DNA of 64,000 nucleotides, taken from contig NZ_AP024850.1 in assembly GCF_024346675.1 (NCBI RefSeq), positions 1,860,001-1,924,000 of the forward strand, written 5' to 3'. This DNA is from Photobacterium sanguinicancri. GTDB lineage: Bacteria > Pseudomonadota > Gammaproteobacteria > Enterobacterales > Vibrionaceae. Shown here in pieces: positions 15,076 through 24,763 of the stretch. Within the stretch, counting starts at the first letter, position 1, and every line of letters starts with the position of its first letter. The notes below the pieces were generated by a model. It ran no database searches. It had not been told where the DNA came from and saw only the letters and a program-made list of their open reading frames with translations. A program made the translations under genes and the position numbers.

Positions 15076-15804
15076 ATGATACACAAGGTGTTTTTGGTCA
15101 CTGGCGGTGCAAGAGGTATAGGGAAATCTATCTGTGATTTACTAAGCAGACACGATGCCGTCGTTTTTGCCTTGGATATTGATGAAGAGTCAGGATTTAA
15201 GTTAGTGGCAAATAATCCACTCATCCGTTTTCGTCAAGCAGATGTGACTAATCAGGCTGAGATCCAATGTGTTATTGATGAAATTCAGAGTCAATATGGA
15301 CGGTTGGATGGCTTAGTGAATAATGCAGCAATTTCTAATCCCTATAATGCGCCATTAGCTGAGCTTAATTTGCACGATTGGAAACGTACGATTGAAATCA
15401 ACCTGACAGCCCCTTTGATGATGACCCAAGCTGCTCTATCGCTACTTAACTTAACTCAAGGTGCCGTTGTGAACATAGCCTCTACCCGAGCAGTGCAAGC
15501 GGAAGCAAATACAGAAGCATACTCTGCGTCTAAAGGCGGCTTAGTTGCATTAACGAAAGCCTTGGCGGTCAGCTTAGGACCAAATGTACGTGTGAACTGC
15601 ATATCTCCGGGGTGGATACATACCAATGAAGACGAAGTGCTACGCCCTATAGATCATAAGCAACATCTAACCGGCCAAGTTGGTCATACCGTCGACATCG
15701 CAAACATGGCGGAGTTCTTATTAAGCAGCAAAGCAAGCTTTATCACTGGTGAGAATTTTACTATCGACGGCGGTATGACAAAGAAAATGATTTATGCTGA
15801 ATAA
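15076..15804 (+). CDS. Short-chain dehydrogenase/reductase
   Basis: Classical SDR of 242 residues. Visible: nucleotide motif TGGARGIG near residue 9, the acidic ALDIDEE after strand 2 (favours NAD), DVT, NNA at about 87, catalytic Ser in NIASTRA, Tyr-x-x-x-Lys in YSASKGG, and SPGWIHT. The C-terminal ITGENFTIDGG is typical. The substrate cannot be told. It is divergent from the FIST gene and followed by a hairpin; a GGAA ribosome site (AAGGAATAAAA) precedes the ATG. Confidence 0.85.
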   Translation: MIHKVFLVTGGARGIGKSICDLLSRHDAVVFALDIDEESGFKLVANNPLIRFRQADVTNQAEIQCVIDEIQSQYGRLDGLVNNAAISNPYNAPLAELNLHDWKRTIEINLTAPLMMTQAALSLLNLTQGAVVNIASTRAVQAEANTEAYSASKGGLVALTKALAVSLGPNVRVNCISPGWIHTNEDEVLRPIDHKQHLTGQVGHTVDIANMAEFLLSSKASFITGENFTIDGGMTKKMIYAE

Positions 15805-15840
15805 GCGCAATGCAAGGTAAGATAAGTTATGTTTTGGTCA

Positions 15841-15877
15841 AACAAATAGAGGCCTATTGATTAAACCTCTATTTGTT
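15841..15877. terminator. Hairpin between convergent genes
   Basis: AACAAATAGAGG (15841-15852) pairs perfectly with CCTCTATTTGTT (15866-15877). It lies between the ends of the SDR gene and the leftward membrane protein gene and probably terminates both. Confidence 0.6.
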
Positions 15878-15909
15878 ATCTAAACCAAAAATTACTCTTT
15901 GATTGTTAA

Positions 15910-16365
15910 TTATTTTTCAACACTGAATAGTGCATTTATTTCTTTTTGGCCTTCTTTAATTTTTATAGCCCAATCCATTTTATCGTGCATGCACGCTGGC
16001 ACCATAAATTCACCCTGCCAACCACTGTCGTTTTTTGTAAATATCACAGGCACAGATCCCATATACATACTGACACCTTCCACGATTGCTGTAGGTTTAA
16101 CATTTGTGTTATCAATTTGTATGATAATGGCTGTATCAGCTTTTAACGCATCTGAAACAAATGAAATCGCAATGTTTTCGTCTGAGCTTTCAACCAAGCA
16201 TCCAGTTGTTGATAAATGACATGTTAAAACTGTCTCGTTTTCTTGCTGAGTTTGGTTGTAGGTTATTGTTCTCCATACAAATGCTGTAATTAACACCACC
16301 ATCAAGATGATTATTTGAGCAAGCCTGCCTTTAGTAAGTTTTTGTGCCGCCATATATTTGTACAT
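15910..16365 (-). CDS. Single-pass membrane protein upstream of cco, unknown
   Basis: The 151-residue product has one N-terminal membrane helix (LAQIIILMVVLITAFVW) and an extracytoplasmic domain with three Cys (TCHLSTTGC, PACMHDK). Residues after the helix are beta-prone, ending with GEFMVPACMHDKMDWAI. No known family was recognised with certainty; FixH-like proteins share this topology. A second start, four codons in (MAAQKL), is possible. It is divergent from ccoN, so a link to oxidase assembly is conceivable but unproven. Confidence 0.6.
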   Translation of the reverse strand: MYKYMAAQKLTKGRLAQIIILMVVLITAFVWRTITYNQTQQENETVLTCHLSTTGCLVESSDENIAISFVSDALKADTAIIIQIDNTNVKPTAIVEGVSMYMGSVPVIFTKNDSGWQGEFMVPACMHDKMDWAIKIKEGQKEINALFSVEK

Positions 16366-16630
16366 CCCGTGTTACAGAGTTCAAAGTTTTCACATAAATG
16401 TTGCTTAACCGTAAACATAGTGTGGGCATCACACTGTTAATCATCTGTTATCTAACGTATTATGCGCAATGAAAATGCCACTTTTACAAAAAAATAGCAA
16501 TTTGATTGTTAAGTTGTTCAAAAAAACAATATGACGTTAATTTAGCTACTGGGTGGTATTGCGACAACTTGTTGTTCGCACAAGGAAAGTAAAGAGTGTA
16601 GTTGAACAATAAATAGTGGAAGCATGCAAC

Positions 16631-18058
16631 ATGAGCCAAGTAAAGCAGCTTGAACAAAACTACAACTATACAGTCGTTCGTCAATTCACCTTAGTAACTA
16701 TTCTTTGGGGTATTGTCGGTATGGGTGTTGGTGTATTAATTGCCGCCCAGCTAGTATGGCCGGCGCTAAATTTCGACCTACCTTGGTTGACATACAGCCG
16801 TTTGCGACCATTGCATACTAATGCAGTGATTTTCGCATTTGGTACTAGTGCGTTATTTGCTACGTCTTATTACGTAGTACAACGTACCTGTCAAGCAAGA
16901 CTATTCGGTGGGAAATTAGCGGCGTTCACCTTCTGGGGTTGGCAAGCTATTATCCTGTCTGCGGCAATTTCATTGCCGATGGGCTGGACATCCGGTAAAG
17001 AATACGCAGAACTGGAATGGCCGATTGATATCGCTATTGCAGTTGTTTGGGTAGCCTATGCCATTGTCTTTTTCGGTACTATGATAAAACGTAAAACGTC
17101 ACATATTTATGTGGCTAACTGGTTTTTCGGTGCCTTCATTCTCACGGTAGCGGTTCTACACATTGTTAATAGCCTTGCAGTACCTGTTTCCATGACTAAG
17201 TCTTACTCGGCTTATTCAGGTGCAGTCGATGCAATGGTTCAATGGTGGTATGGCCACAATGCGGTAGGTTTCCTACTGACAGCCGGTTTCCTAGGTATGA
17301 TGTATTACTTCGTCCCTAAGCAAGCTGGTCGTCCGGTTTACTCGTACCGTCTATCTATCGTTCACTTCTGGGCATTAGTATCACTTTACATTTGGGCTGG
17401 CCCGCACCATCTTCATTACACAGCACTACCTGATTGGACTCAATCGTTAGGTATGGTGATGTCTTTGGTTCTATTCGCTCCTTCTTGGGGGGGAATGATC
17501 AACGGTATCATGACGCTGTCAGGTGCATGGCATAAACTACGTTACGACCCTATCCTACGTTTCCTTGTTGTTTCATTGTCTTTCTACGGTATGTCTACCT
17601 TCGAAGGCCCAATGATGGCAATTAAAACGGTTAACGCCTTATCGCACTACACGGACTGGACTATCGGTCACGTACACTCAGGTGCTTTAGGTTGGGTTGC
17701 AATGGTTTCTATTGGCGCCCTATACCACCTCATTCCAAAACTGTTCGGTCAAGAACGCATGTACTCAATTAAATTGATCAACGTGCACTTCTGGCTTGCA
17801 ACGATCGGTACGGTACTTTACATCGTAGCTATGTGGATATCTGGTGTGATGCAAGGCCTAATGTGGCGTGCAGTGAACACCGACGGTACATTGACTTACA
17901 GCTTCGTTGAGTCGCTACAAGCGTCTTACCCATTCTACTTCGTTCGCTTCATTGGCGGCTTGATCTTCTTGTCTGGTATGTTCTTGCTTGCGTACAACGC
18001 ATACAAAACAATCTCAGCACCGAAAGAAAGCCTGAAAGCCATTGAGCAACCAGCATAA
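16631..18058 (+). CDS. ccoN: cbb3-type cytochrome c oxidase subunit I
   Basis: Catalytic haem-copper subunit of the high-affinity cbb3 oxidase in the inner membrane; it reduces oxygen and pumps protons. The 475-residue protein has about 12 membrane helices and the conserved His ligands in [30 protein letters not shown] and [11 protein letters not shown]. The ATG at 16631 (MSQVKQ) is preferred over 16616 because GGAAG lies eight bases upstream. First gene of ccoNOQP; the next gene starts 12 bases after it. The upstream gap (16366-16630) holds its promoter; no perfect FNR box was found there. Confidence 0.95.
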   Translation: MSQVKQLEQNYNYTVVRQFTLVTILWGIVGMGVGVLIAAQLVWPALNFDLPWLTYSRLRPLHTNAVIFAFGTSALFATSYYVVQRTCQARLFGGKLAAFTFWGWQAIILSAAISLPMGWTSGKEYAELEWPIDIAIAVVWVAYAIVFFGTMIKRKTSHIYVANWFFGAFILTVAVLHIVNSLAVPVSMTKSYSAYSGAVDAMVQWWYGHNAVGFLLTAGFLGMMYYFVPKQAGRPVYSYRLSIVHFWALVSLYIWAGPHHLHYTALPDWTQSLGMVMSLVLFAPSWGGMINGIMTLSGAWHKLRYDPILRFLVVSLSFYGMSTFEGPMMAIKTVNALSHYTDWTIGHVHSGALGWVAMVSIGALYHLIPKLFGQERMYSIKLINVHFWLATIGTVLYIVAMWISGVMQGLMWRAVNTDGTLTYSFVESLQASYPFYFVRFIGGLIFLSGMFLLAYNAYKTISAPKESLKAIEQPA

Positions 18059-18070
18059 GGAGTTCGACAG

Positions 18071-18679
18071 ATGAGCAATCGTCATGAAATTGTAGAAAAA
18101 AATGTCGGCCTCCTAGCCATTCTTATCGTCATTGCGATCAGCTTTGGTGCGCTAGTAGAAATTACGCCGTTGTTATACCAAGACCAAACCACTGAACCAG
18201 TTGAAAACCTACGCCCTTATACGGCCTTGGAGATGGAAGGTCGTGACATTTACATCCGTGAAGGTTGTAACGTTTGTCATAGCCAAATGATTCGTCCATT
18301 CCGTTCTGAAACAGAGCGTTACGGTCATTACTCCGTTGCAGGTGAAAGTGTTTGGGAACACCCATTCTTATGGGGTTCAAAACGTACAGGGCCTGATTTG
18401 GCACGTGTAGGTGGTCGTTATTCTGATGACTGGCACCGTGTTCACCTTCGTGACCCTCGTGCTGTAGTTCCTGAGTCAAACATGCCTGGTTTCCCTTGGT
18501 TAGAAGAGAACGTACTGGACGGTAAGTTAACTTCTAAGAAACTTGCAATCTTTAAAGATAACTTTGGTGTGCCATACACTGATGAGCAAGTTGCTAATGC
18601 AAGTGAAGCGGTTAAAGGCAAGACTGAAATGGATGCACTTGTTGCTTACCTTCAGTCTCTTGGTCACGCGATGAAATAA
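18071..18679 (+). CDS. ccoO: cbb3-type cytochrome c oxidase subunit II
   Basis: Membrane-anchored mono-haem cytochrome c that passes electrons to CcoN. The 202-residue product has an N-terminal membrane helix ([20 protein letters not shown]) and a single haem site [12 protein letters not shown], then [13 protein letters not shown] and the Met-bearing SNMPGFPWL that are diagnostic of CcoO. Ribosome site AAGGAG lies ahead of the ATG, 12 bases behind ccoN. Confidence 0.95.
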   Translation: MSNRHEIVEKNVGLLAILIVIAISFGALVEITPLLYQDQTTEPVENLRPYTALEMEGRDIYIREGCNVCHSQMIRPFRSETERYGHYSVAGESVWEHPFLWGSKRTGPDLARVGGRYSDDWHRVHLRDPRAVVPESNMPGFPWLEENVLDGKLTSKKLAIFKDNFGVPYTDEQVANASEAVKGKTEMDALVAYLQSLGHAMK

Positions 18680-18689
18680 GGAGCGTTCT

Positions 18690-18863
18690 ATGGATATTGG
18701 AACTGTTCACAGTATTTGGACTGTCATTTTGTTTTCTAGCTTTATCGGCATTGTCGTATGGGCTTTCAGTAAACGTCAGAAAGCCCGTTTTGATGAAGCG
18801 GCTAATCTAGTGTTTGCTGATGAAGAGAAAGACGTGGCAACGCGCGATAAAGACAGGAGCTAG
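18690..18863 (+). CDS. ccoQ: cbb3-type oxidase small subunit
   Basis: A 57-residue one-helix membrane protein, too short to be caught by simple gene finding. It starts MDIGTVHSIWTVILFSSFIG, continues IVVWAFSKRQKARFDEAA and ends with a charged tail. The ribosome site AAGGAG is at the end of ccoO. Position between ccoO and ccoP plus topology identify it as CcoQ, which stabilises the complex. Confidence 0.9.
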   Translation: MDIGTVHSIWTVILFSSFIGIVVWAFSKRQKARFDEAANLVFADEEKDVATRDKDRS

Positions 18864-18868
18864 GAAGC

Positions 18869-19849
18869 ATGACGACGTTTTGGAGTCTATGGATTAGTAT
18901 CATCACTATCGCGACCTTTGTTGGTATTGCTGCCCTGCTTTATTGGTGTAGCCGAGACAAAATGGGTGTCGAAGAAGGTGAAGATATGGGGCACGAATAC
19001 GATGGTATTCGTGAAATAAACAACCCACTGCCCAAGTGGTGGTCCTATATGTTTTGGGGCACACTGGTTTTTGGCGCAGTTTACTTAGTGCTATATCCTG
19101 GCCTAGGTAACTTTAAAGGCGTACTTGGTTGGACAAGTTCCGATCAGACTGTACGTTCAATGGCAGAGTCTCAAGCTTCTATGGAGCGCTCTCGTCAAGA
19201 GAAAACACTGGATCAGTACGCTAAAGAGTTAGGTGACGCACAAGCACGTTTTGGTGAAACATTCAAAGCACTGGCGTACGACAGTACAGGTAATACTTTA
19301 CTGCCAATTACGCAAATTGCTAAAAACGATGAAGCAATTAAAGTCGGTCAACGTTTGTTCATTCAAAACTGTGCACAGTGCCATGGTTCTGATGCACGTG
19401 GCCAAGCGGGCTACCCTAACCTAACGGATGACGCTTGGTTATACGGTGGTGAGGCTGAAACTATCAAAACAACCATCATGAATGGTCGTATTGGTGTGAT
19501 GCCTGCATGGATTGATTCACTAGGTGAAGACGGCGTAAAAAATGTGACAAGTTACGTGCTTTCAATGTCGGGCCGTAAAGTGAATGCTCAAGATGCCGCA
19601 GCAGGCAAACAACGCTTTGTTGTGTGTGCTGCTTGTCACGGAACGGATGGCAAAGGTAACCCTGCATTTGGTGCACCTGACCTAACGGATAACACTTGGC
19701 TATACGGTGGTTCTCGACGTGCCGTGGAAGCAACGATCACTCATGGTCGTCAAGGTGTAATGCCTGCATGGAAAGATGTACTTGGCGAAGAAAAAGTACA
19801 GCTTATCTCTGCTTACGTATGGAGCCTAAGCGAGTCAAATAGCAAATAA
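18869..19849 (+). CDS. ccoP: cbb3-type cytochrome c oxidase di-haem subunit III
   Basis: Di-haem membrane cytochrome c, the electron entry subunit. The 326-residue product has two N-terminal hydrophobic helices (WISIITIATFVGIAALLYWC and YMFWGTLVFGAVYLVLYP) and two haem sites, NCAQCHG and VCAACHG, each followed by a GxxxMPAW Met-ligand segment (GVMPAWIDSLGE, GVMPAWKDVLGE). Two repeated cytochrome domains of about 80 residues are clear. Last gene of ccoNOQP; a terminator-like hairpin follows. Confidence 0.95.
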   Translation: MTTFWSLWISIITIATFVGIAALLYWCSRDKMGVEEGEDMGHEYDGIREINNPLPKWWSYMFWGTLVFGAVYLVLYPGLGNFKGVLGWTSSDQTVRSMAESQASMERSRQEKTLDQYAKELGDAQARFGETFKALAYDSTGNTLLPITQIAKNDEAIKVGQRLFIQNCAQCHGSDARGQAGYPNLTDDAWLYGGEAETIKTTIMNGRIGVMPAWIDSLGEDGVKNVTSYVLSMSGRKVNAQDAAAGKQRFVVCAACHGTDGKGNPAFGAPDLTDNTWLYGGSRRAVEATITHGRQGVMPAWKDVLGEEKVQLISAYVWSLSESNSK

Positions 19850-19916
19850 TTTCCGCTATTCATCATCAGTTACAGTTAATCATAACGTTAACACTTTTAA
19901 CTGAGACATAACCTAT

Positions 19917-19943
19917 AGCCCCTGATACTCTCAGGGGCTCTTT
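19917..19943 (+). terminator. Terminator after ccoNOQP
   Basis: AGCCCCTGA (19917-19925) pairs with TCAGGGGCT (19931-19939) followed by CTTT. Partial termination would separate oxidase structural genes from the assembly genes. Confidence 0.7.
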
Positions 19944-19969
19944 CCAAGAAGTCTTCGAAGGTAATCAGC

Positions 19970-20461
19970 ATGCAAAAACCATGGTATAAGCAGTTTTGGC
20001 CTTGGTTCCTTATGGCAATTCCTGCAACATCAATTATCTATAGCCTCAGCATTGTTTATGTCTTCTCACAAAACCAAGTTGATCTTGTTGCTGAAGATTA
20101 TTACAAAAAAGGTAAAGCGATTAATCTTGACCTATCACGATTAAAAGTAGCCGATGCGCTTAAATTAAAAGCAAGTCTGCAAGTGGTCGATGACCAAATT
20201 ACAGTTAATTTCGATAAAGGTGAACTAACGCAATTTCCTAACTTGCGTGTCACTTTCACCCACCGTACTCTTGCAAACAGAGACTTTACTCAAATGGTTA
20301 GTGCCGATCTAAAAGGCAGTTACCACTTCAACACATCAGCGCCAGTTCAAGGCCCTTGGTTCGTTGAGGTTGAACCATTTGAAGGCGACTGGATGTTGCA
20401 AGGCCCTGTAGCACTTCCAACATCCGACCCGATTTCGTTGTACGGGCAGATCAAGGAATGA
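19970..20461 (+). CDS. ccoH: FixH-family cbb3 oxidase assembly protein
   Basis: The 163-residue protein has one N-terminal membrane helix (FWPWFLMAIPATSIIYSLSIVYVF) and a periplasmic beta domain. The N-terminal KPWYKQFWPWFL and the VDLVAEDYYKKG segment are typical of FixH/CcoH. The family is needed for stable cbb3 oxidase maturation. It overlaps the start of ccoI by four bases (ATGA), so translation is coupled. Confidence 0.85.
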   Translation: MQKPWYKQFWPWFLMAIPATSIIYSLSIVYVFSQNQVDLVAEDYYKKGKAINLDLSRLKVADALKLKASLQVVDDQITVNFDKGELTQFPNLRVTFTHRTLANRDFTQMVSADLKGSYHFNTSAPVQGPWFVEVEPFEGDWMLQGPVALPTSDPISLYGQIKE

Positions 20462-22842
20462 CAAAAGATTGTTACCACTGTGGTGACCCTGTTTTAACGG
20501 GTCACCAATTCCAAGTTGAAATCCTGGGCGAAACACGCGACATGTGTTGCCCTGGTTGTGAGGCAGTTGCACAGACTATCGTTGAAAGCGGCCTCACATC
20601 TTATTACGAATACCGCACCGCTCCTGCCGAAAAGGCTGATCTTGTACCGCAGCAACTCCAATCACTCCTTTTATACGATCATGAAGAAGTTCAGCAAGAG
20701 TTTGTCCGTAGTAATGAAAACAGCAAAGAAGTGACATTGTCACTTGAGGGCGTATCTTGCGCTGCTTGTGCCTGGTTGATTGAAAAGCAACTCATGCGCG
20801 AAGTCGGTATTATTTCTATACGCGTTAATACTACAACTCATCGCGCTTTACTTGCGTGGGATCCTGAACAAACTAAGCTCAGTCACCTTCTCTCTTGTAT
20901 TCATAAATTGGGCTACAAAGCTGCGCCATTTGAGGCTGATGCCCAAGAGCAGCACTACCATGAAACCATGAAGCAATACCTCTATAAACTTGGTATTGCT
21001 GGTATTGCGACCATGCAGGTGATGATGCTGGCAGTAGCTCTGTATTTTGAAGTGTTTGGTGATTTAGACGCAGAGTTTAGAAATTATCTTCGCTGGGTAA
21101 GTTTGATTTTTGCAACTCCTGTCCTCTTATACTCTGCTCTACCTTTCTACTTAAACGCATGGCGAAACTTACGGGCATTGACTCTGGGGATGGATGTCCC
21201 CGTCTCTATCGCCTTGTTATTCGCGTATGTCGCAAGTATTTACGCGACAGTGACAGAAACAGGAGAAGTCTTTTTTGAATCGATCTCCATGTTTACTTTC
21301 TTCTTATTGCTTGGGCGGTTCCTTGAAATGCGCGCTCGTCGTCAAGCTGCGGCAGCCAGTGCTAACTTGCTAAAGCTTGTGCCTGCAATGGCAACATTAG
21401 AAGACGGTAGCCAAATCGCGGCCAAAACATTAAAAGTGAACGACATAGTGTCTGTTCTTCCTGGGGAAAGCTTACCCGCAGACGGTATTGTACTTTCTGG
21501 GGAAACCCACATCGATGAATCTATGCTGACTGGCGAACCCATGCCAGTTCCTCGTAATAAAGATGAACTCGTTTATGCGGGAACCATTAATGGTGATGGC
21601 AACATTAAAATTCGTGTCACACAGGATCGTCAGAATTCATTAATCTCGAACATTGTCCGCTTACAAGATGAAGCACAAATGTCGAAACCAAAAGTTGCCG
21701 TATTAGCCGATGTAGTCGCACGATACTTTGTGGCAATTATTTTGATCGTGGCTGCAGGTACTTGGTATTACTGGCATCAGCAAAAACCGGATGACGCTCT
21801 ATGGATCACCCTTGCGGTCTTAGTTGCTACGTGCCCATGCGCCCTATCACTTGCTACGCCGACCGCGTTAACATGCTCGACATCTAGCCTTGGTCGATTA
21901 GGCATTCTACTACGTCGCGGCCATGTGCTGGAAACCCTATGTAAAGTTAACCAACTTGTTATTGATAAAACAGGGACGCTAACAGAAGGTAATGTTCGTC
22001 TTGTTGAAACGCGTTTGTTCAGTGATGTAGCAGAGCACGATGCGTTAGCGGTGGCGGCAGAACTTGAGCGCTTTGCTAATCACCCAATAGCGAATGCGTT
22101 TAAGCCCTACCGGAATAAACACACCTTGTTTAACAATGTAGAAAATACAATTGGGCAGGGTTTGCAAGGTGACATAGATCAGTGCACTTGGCGTATCGGT
22201 CAACTTAGTTTTGTGCTTCAAGATAACTCTAATGCTGAGCAGCTTACTAAAGAAATGGAAAATCAATTTCAAGTATGGCTATCGCGAGATACAGAGCTAG
22301 TCGCCGCATTTAAACTGGAAGACCCAATTAGAGAAGACAGTGCAGAGCTAATTGAACAATTTCACCGTGCTGGTATAAAAGTTACCATGCTTACAGGTGA
22401 TAACTCGGTTAGTGCACAGGTTGTTGCCGATAAACTTGGTATCGACAAATTGGTTTCTGGTGTAACACCGGAAGGGAAACTTGATTACCTTCGTTGCCTT
22501 GATAAAAATGACGTTGCACTCATGATTGGCGATGGCGTGAACGACGCCCCTGTTCTGGCTGGAGCTCACCTTTCAGTCGCAATGGGCGGTGGTACTGATA
22601 TCGCAAAATCATCAGCAGATATGGTGCTATTAGGCGATCAGCTGACTCGCATTCTTAATGCACGTAAATTGGCTTTGAAAACCAAAAAAATCATCCGTGA
22701 AAATTTAGCATGGGCACTAGGTTATAATTTAATTATTCTGCCATTAGCGGTCGCAGGGTTTGTTGCACCTTATATAGCAGTAGTGGGAATGTCGGCGAGT
22801 TCGATCATTGTTGTATCAAATTCTTTAAGGTTATTAAAATAA
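20458..22842 (+). CDS. ccoI: Copper-transporting P1B-type ATPase for cbb3 oxidase assembly
   Basis: Exports copper across the inner membrane to supply the CuB centre. The 794-residue protein has an N-terminal Cys-rich domain (CYHCGDPV, CCPGCEAVAQ), a heavy-metal-associated domain with GVSCAACAWLIE, about eight membrane helices, the actuator GESLPAD and TGEPMPV motifs, the ion-binding VATCPCALSLATP, the phosphorylation site DKTGTLTEG, and MLTGDN and MIGDGVNDAPVL. The TCPCAL motif indicates monovalent copper. Overlaps ccoH and precedes ccoS by one base. Confidence 0.93.
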   Translation: MTKDCYHCGDPVLTGHQFQVEILGETRDMCCPGCEAVAQTIVESGLTSYYEYRTAPAEKADLVPQQLQSLLLYDHEEVQQEFVRSNENSKEVTLSLEGVSCAACAWLIEKQLMREVGIISIRVNTTTHRALLAWDPEQTKLSHLLSCIHKLGYKAAPFEADAQEQHYHETMKQYLYKLGIAGIATMQVMMLAVALYFEVFGDLDAEFRNYLRWVSLIFATPVLLYSALPFYLNAWRNLRALTLGMDVPVSIALLFAYVASIYATVTETGEVFFESISMFTFFLLLGRFLEMRARRQAAAASANLLKLVPAMATLEDGSQIAAKTLKVNDIVSVLPGESLPADGIVLSGETHIDESMLTGEPMPVPRNKDELVYAGTINGDGNIKIRVTQDRQNSLISNIVRLQDEAQMSKPKVAVLADVVARYFVAIILIVAAGTWYYWHQQKPDDALWITLAVLVATCPCALSLATPTALTCSTSSLGRLGILLRRGHVLETLCKVNQLVIDKTGTLTEGNVRLVETRLFSDVAEHDALAVAAELERFANHPIANAFKPYRNKHTLFNNVENTIGQGLQGDIDQCTWRIGQLSFVLQDNSNAEQLTKEMENQFQVWLSRDTELVAAFKLEDPIREDSAELIEQFHRAGIKVTMLTGDNSVSAQVVADKLGIDKLVSGVTPEGKLDYLRCLDKNDVALMIGDGVNDAPVLAGAHLSVAMGGGTDIAKSSADMVLLGDQLTRILNARKLALKTKKIIRENLAWALGYNLIILPLAVAGFVAPYIAVVGMSASSIIVVSNSLRLLK

Positions 22843-22843
22843 A

Positions 22844-23044
22844 ATGGCTAGTCTTTACATTTTGATCCCTATTGCCATTGTATTGGTTTGCATTGCTGTT
22901 GGTGTCTTTTTATGGGCAGTTAAGTCGGAGCAATTTGAAGATCTTGAACGACAAGGCTTCGATATCTTGTTTGATGAGAGTGAAACAAAAGCAAAATCGA
23001 CGCCAGATTCAAACTCAGAATCAGCACCTAAAAAGCCAGAGTAA
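22844..23044 (+). CDS. ccoS: cbb3 oxidase maturation protein
   Basis: A 66-residue protein with one N-terminal helix (LYILIPIAIVLVCIAVGVFLWAV) followed by KSEQFEDLERQGFDILFDE, the signature of CcoS, and a Ser/Pro/Lys tail. CcoS is needed for cofactor insertion in cbb3 oxidase. It starts one base after ccoI. Confidence 0.9.
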   Translation: MASLYILIPIAIVLVCIAVGVFLWAVKSEQFEDLERQGFDILFDESETKAKSTPDSNSESAPKKPE

Positions 23045-23047
23045 GCC

Positions 23048-23725
23048 ATGAGTATTGATTTTTATGCTGCGTTTGTCATTGGCCTAATGGGCGCTGGGCA
23101 TTGCTTAGGAATGTGTGGTGGCGTTGCCGCGGCACTCACCATGGGAATGCCTAATCAACAGAAAAATAATAGGTGGCATTATTTATTAATGTACAACCTC
23201 GGCCGCCTACTCTCTTATACTATCGCTGGCGGTATCATTGGTGGCGCTTTTGCTGGTGTAGCAACATTGAGCGGCTCTTCTTACGCTTTGATTTCATTGC
23301 GTTTATTTGCTTCTGTCATGATGATAATACTCGCGCTTTACTTAGGGCAATGGTGGCAAGGTCTTGTAAAAATAGAAAAAGTTGGTCATATTCTTTGGAA
23401 GCGTATTGCCCCTAAAGCCAATACCTTTTTACCATTAAAATCACCGATGGCCGCATTACCTTTTGGGGTACTGTGGGGATGGTTACCTTGCGGGCTGGTT
23501 TACTCGACATTAAGCTGGGCGGCAGTATCCGGAAGCTTAGTTAGCGGCAGCCTGGTAATGCTTGCTTTTGGCTTAGGAACACTTCCTGCCATGCTCGTTG
23601 TGGGCGGGTTAGCCTCTCAACTAAAACAGCTACTCAGTAATTTATATTTCAAGCGTGCAAATGCTTTGTTGTTATTGGGTTATGGTATACATACTGGTTA
23701 CATAGCAATCAATCAAATAATGTAG
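23048..23725 (+). CDS. TauE/SafE-like membrane protein of the cbb3 assembly cluster
   Basis: The 225-residue protein has about six membrane helices. The N-terminus holds GAGHCLGMCGG, a His/Cys/Met motif typical of the UreH/DsbD-like branch of the sulfite exporter TauE/SafE family, and a second WGWLPCGLVYS segment with Pro-Cys-Gly lies later. Family members beside ccoGHIS genes are thought to help copper delivery. It begins three bases after ccoS, so it belongs to that operon. Transport substrate is inferred, not shown. Confidence 0.8.
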   Translation: MSIDFYAAFVIGLMGAGHCLGMCGGVAAALTMGMPNQQKNNRWHYLLMYNLGRLLSYTIAGGIIGGAFAGVATLSGSSYALISLRLFASVMMIILALYLGQWWQGLVKIEKVGHILWKRIAPKANTFLPLKSPMAALPFGVLWGWLPCGLVYSTLSWAAVSGSLVSGSLVMLAFGLGTLPAMLVVGGLASQLKQLLSNLYFKRANALLLLGYGIHTGYIAINQIM

Positions 23726-23767
23726 GTTTTTAATACTCGTCATATTGCTTCATAATATGTTAAAATA

Positions 23768-23781
23768 TTGACCTACATCAA
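23768..23781 (+). promoter_or_regulatory. FNR box in the fnr promoter
   Basis: TTGACCTACATCAA matches the FNR consensus TTGAT-N4-ATCAA at nine of ten specified bases. It lies 17 bases before the fnr start codon, overlapping the expected promoter or start of transcription, which would suit autorepression under low oxygen. Confidence 0.75.
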
Positions 23782-23798
23782 ATTGGTTAGACAGGCTT

Positions 23799-24554
23799 AT
23801 GATTTCAGACAAACTTACAACCAAACGTATCCAGTCAGGCGGGTGTGCAATCCACTGTCAGGATTGTAGTATTAGTCAGTTGTGTATCCCATTCACTTTG
23901 AATGAGTCTGAATTAGATCAGCTCGATCAAATTATCGAGCGAAAAAAACCAATCCAGAAAGGCCAAGAGCTTTTCAAAGCAGGCGATGAATTAAAATCGC
24001 TTTATGCTATTCGCTCCGGCACGATAAAAAGCTACACCATCACCGAACAGGGTGATGAGCAAATTACAGCTTTCCATCTTGCTGGTGACTTGGTTGGTTT
24101 TGACGCGATCAATGAAATGCTACACCCGAGCTTTGCTCAATCACTCGAAACATCTATGGTTTGTGAGATTCCTTTTGAAATCTTAGATGACCTTTCGGGT
24201 AAAATGCCAAAACTTCGTCAACAAATCATGCGCTTGATGAGTAACGAGATTAAAGGCGACCAAGAAATGATTCTACTGCTTTCTAAAAAGAATGCAGAAG
24301 AACGTTTAGCAGCATTCTTATACAATTTATCACTACGTTTCTCTCAGCGTGGCTTCTCACCTCGAGAATTCCGCCTAACTATGACACGCGGTGATATTGG
24401 TAACTACCTAGGTTTAACGGTTGAAACTATCAGTCGTCTATTAGGTCGCTTCCAAAAATCAGAAATGCTGAGTGTTAAAGGTAAGTACATTACGATTCTT
24501 GATCATGAAGAACTGGCACGATTAGCAGGTGTGAGCAAAAGCAACAGTCTGTAA
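23799..24554 (+). CDS. fnr: FNR, oxygen-sensing global transcription regulator
   Basis: CRP/FNR-family regulator that holds an oxygen-labile 4Fe-4S cluster and controls anaerobic genes. The 251-residue protein shows the N-terminal cysteines of [14 protein letters not shown] plus the fourth Cys in MVCEIPF, a cyclic-nucleotide-like beta domain, the long dimer helix, and the C-terminal helix-turn-helix with [19 protein letters not shown], whose E-x-x-S-R contacts the TTGAT half site. Length equals the E. coli protein. It follows the cco assembly operon and precedes uspE. Confidence 0.96.
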   Translation: MISDKLTTKRIQSGGCAIHCQDCSISQLCIPFTLNESELDQLDQIIERKKPIQKGQELFKAGDELKSLYAIRSGTIKSYTITEQGDEQITAFHLAGDLVGFDAINEMLHPSFAQSLETSMVCEIPFEILDDLSGKMPKLRQQIMRLMSNEIKGDQEMILLLSKKNAEERLAAFLYNLSLRFSQRGFSPREFRLTMTRGDIGNYLGLTVETISRLLGRFQKSEMLSVKGKYITILDHEELARLAGVSKSNSL

Positions 24555-24576
24555 TAATCTATTCTTCAATGAAAAC

Positions 24577-24613
24577 AAAAAGTGATACGTTTTTGATGCG
24601 TATCACTTTTTTT
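24577..24613 (+). terminator. Rho-independent terminator after fnr
   Basis: AAAAAGTGATAC pairs with GTATCACTTTTT across a short loop, ending in seven T residues. Confidence 0.85.
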
Positions 24614-24763
24614 ATATTTGCCCTCCGTATTTATCCCCTTTTTCCCCCACTTGCGTTACAGTTAGTTATACCTGTTTGAAATCTATATTAGGTATCTGTA
24701 CTTTTTTCAGGTTAATGCAGTTGCCAACACAGTCGTGATGACAGTTTGTGTAAGGGGGCAGTT

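Noticed and set aside
16501-16520. FNR box in front of ccoN (TTGATTGTTAAGTT)
   Set aside because: Only the first half matches TTGAT; the second half does not match ATCAA. A half site alone is too weak.
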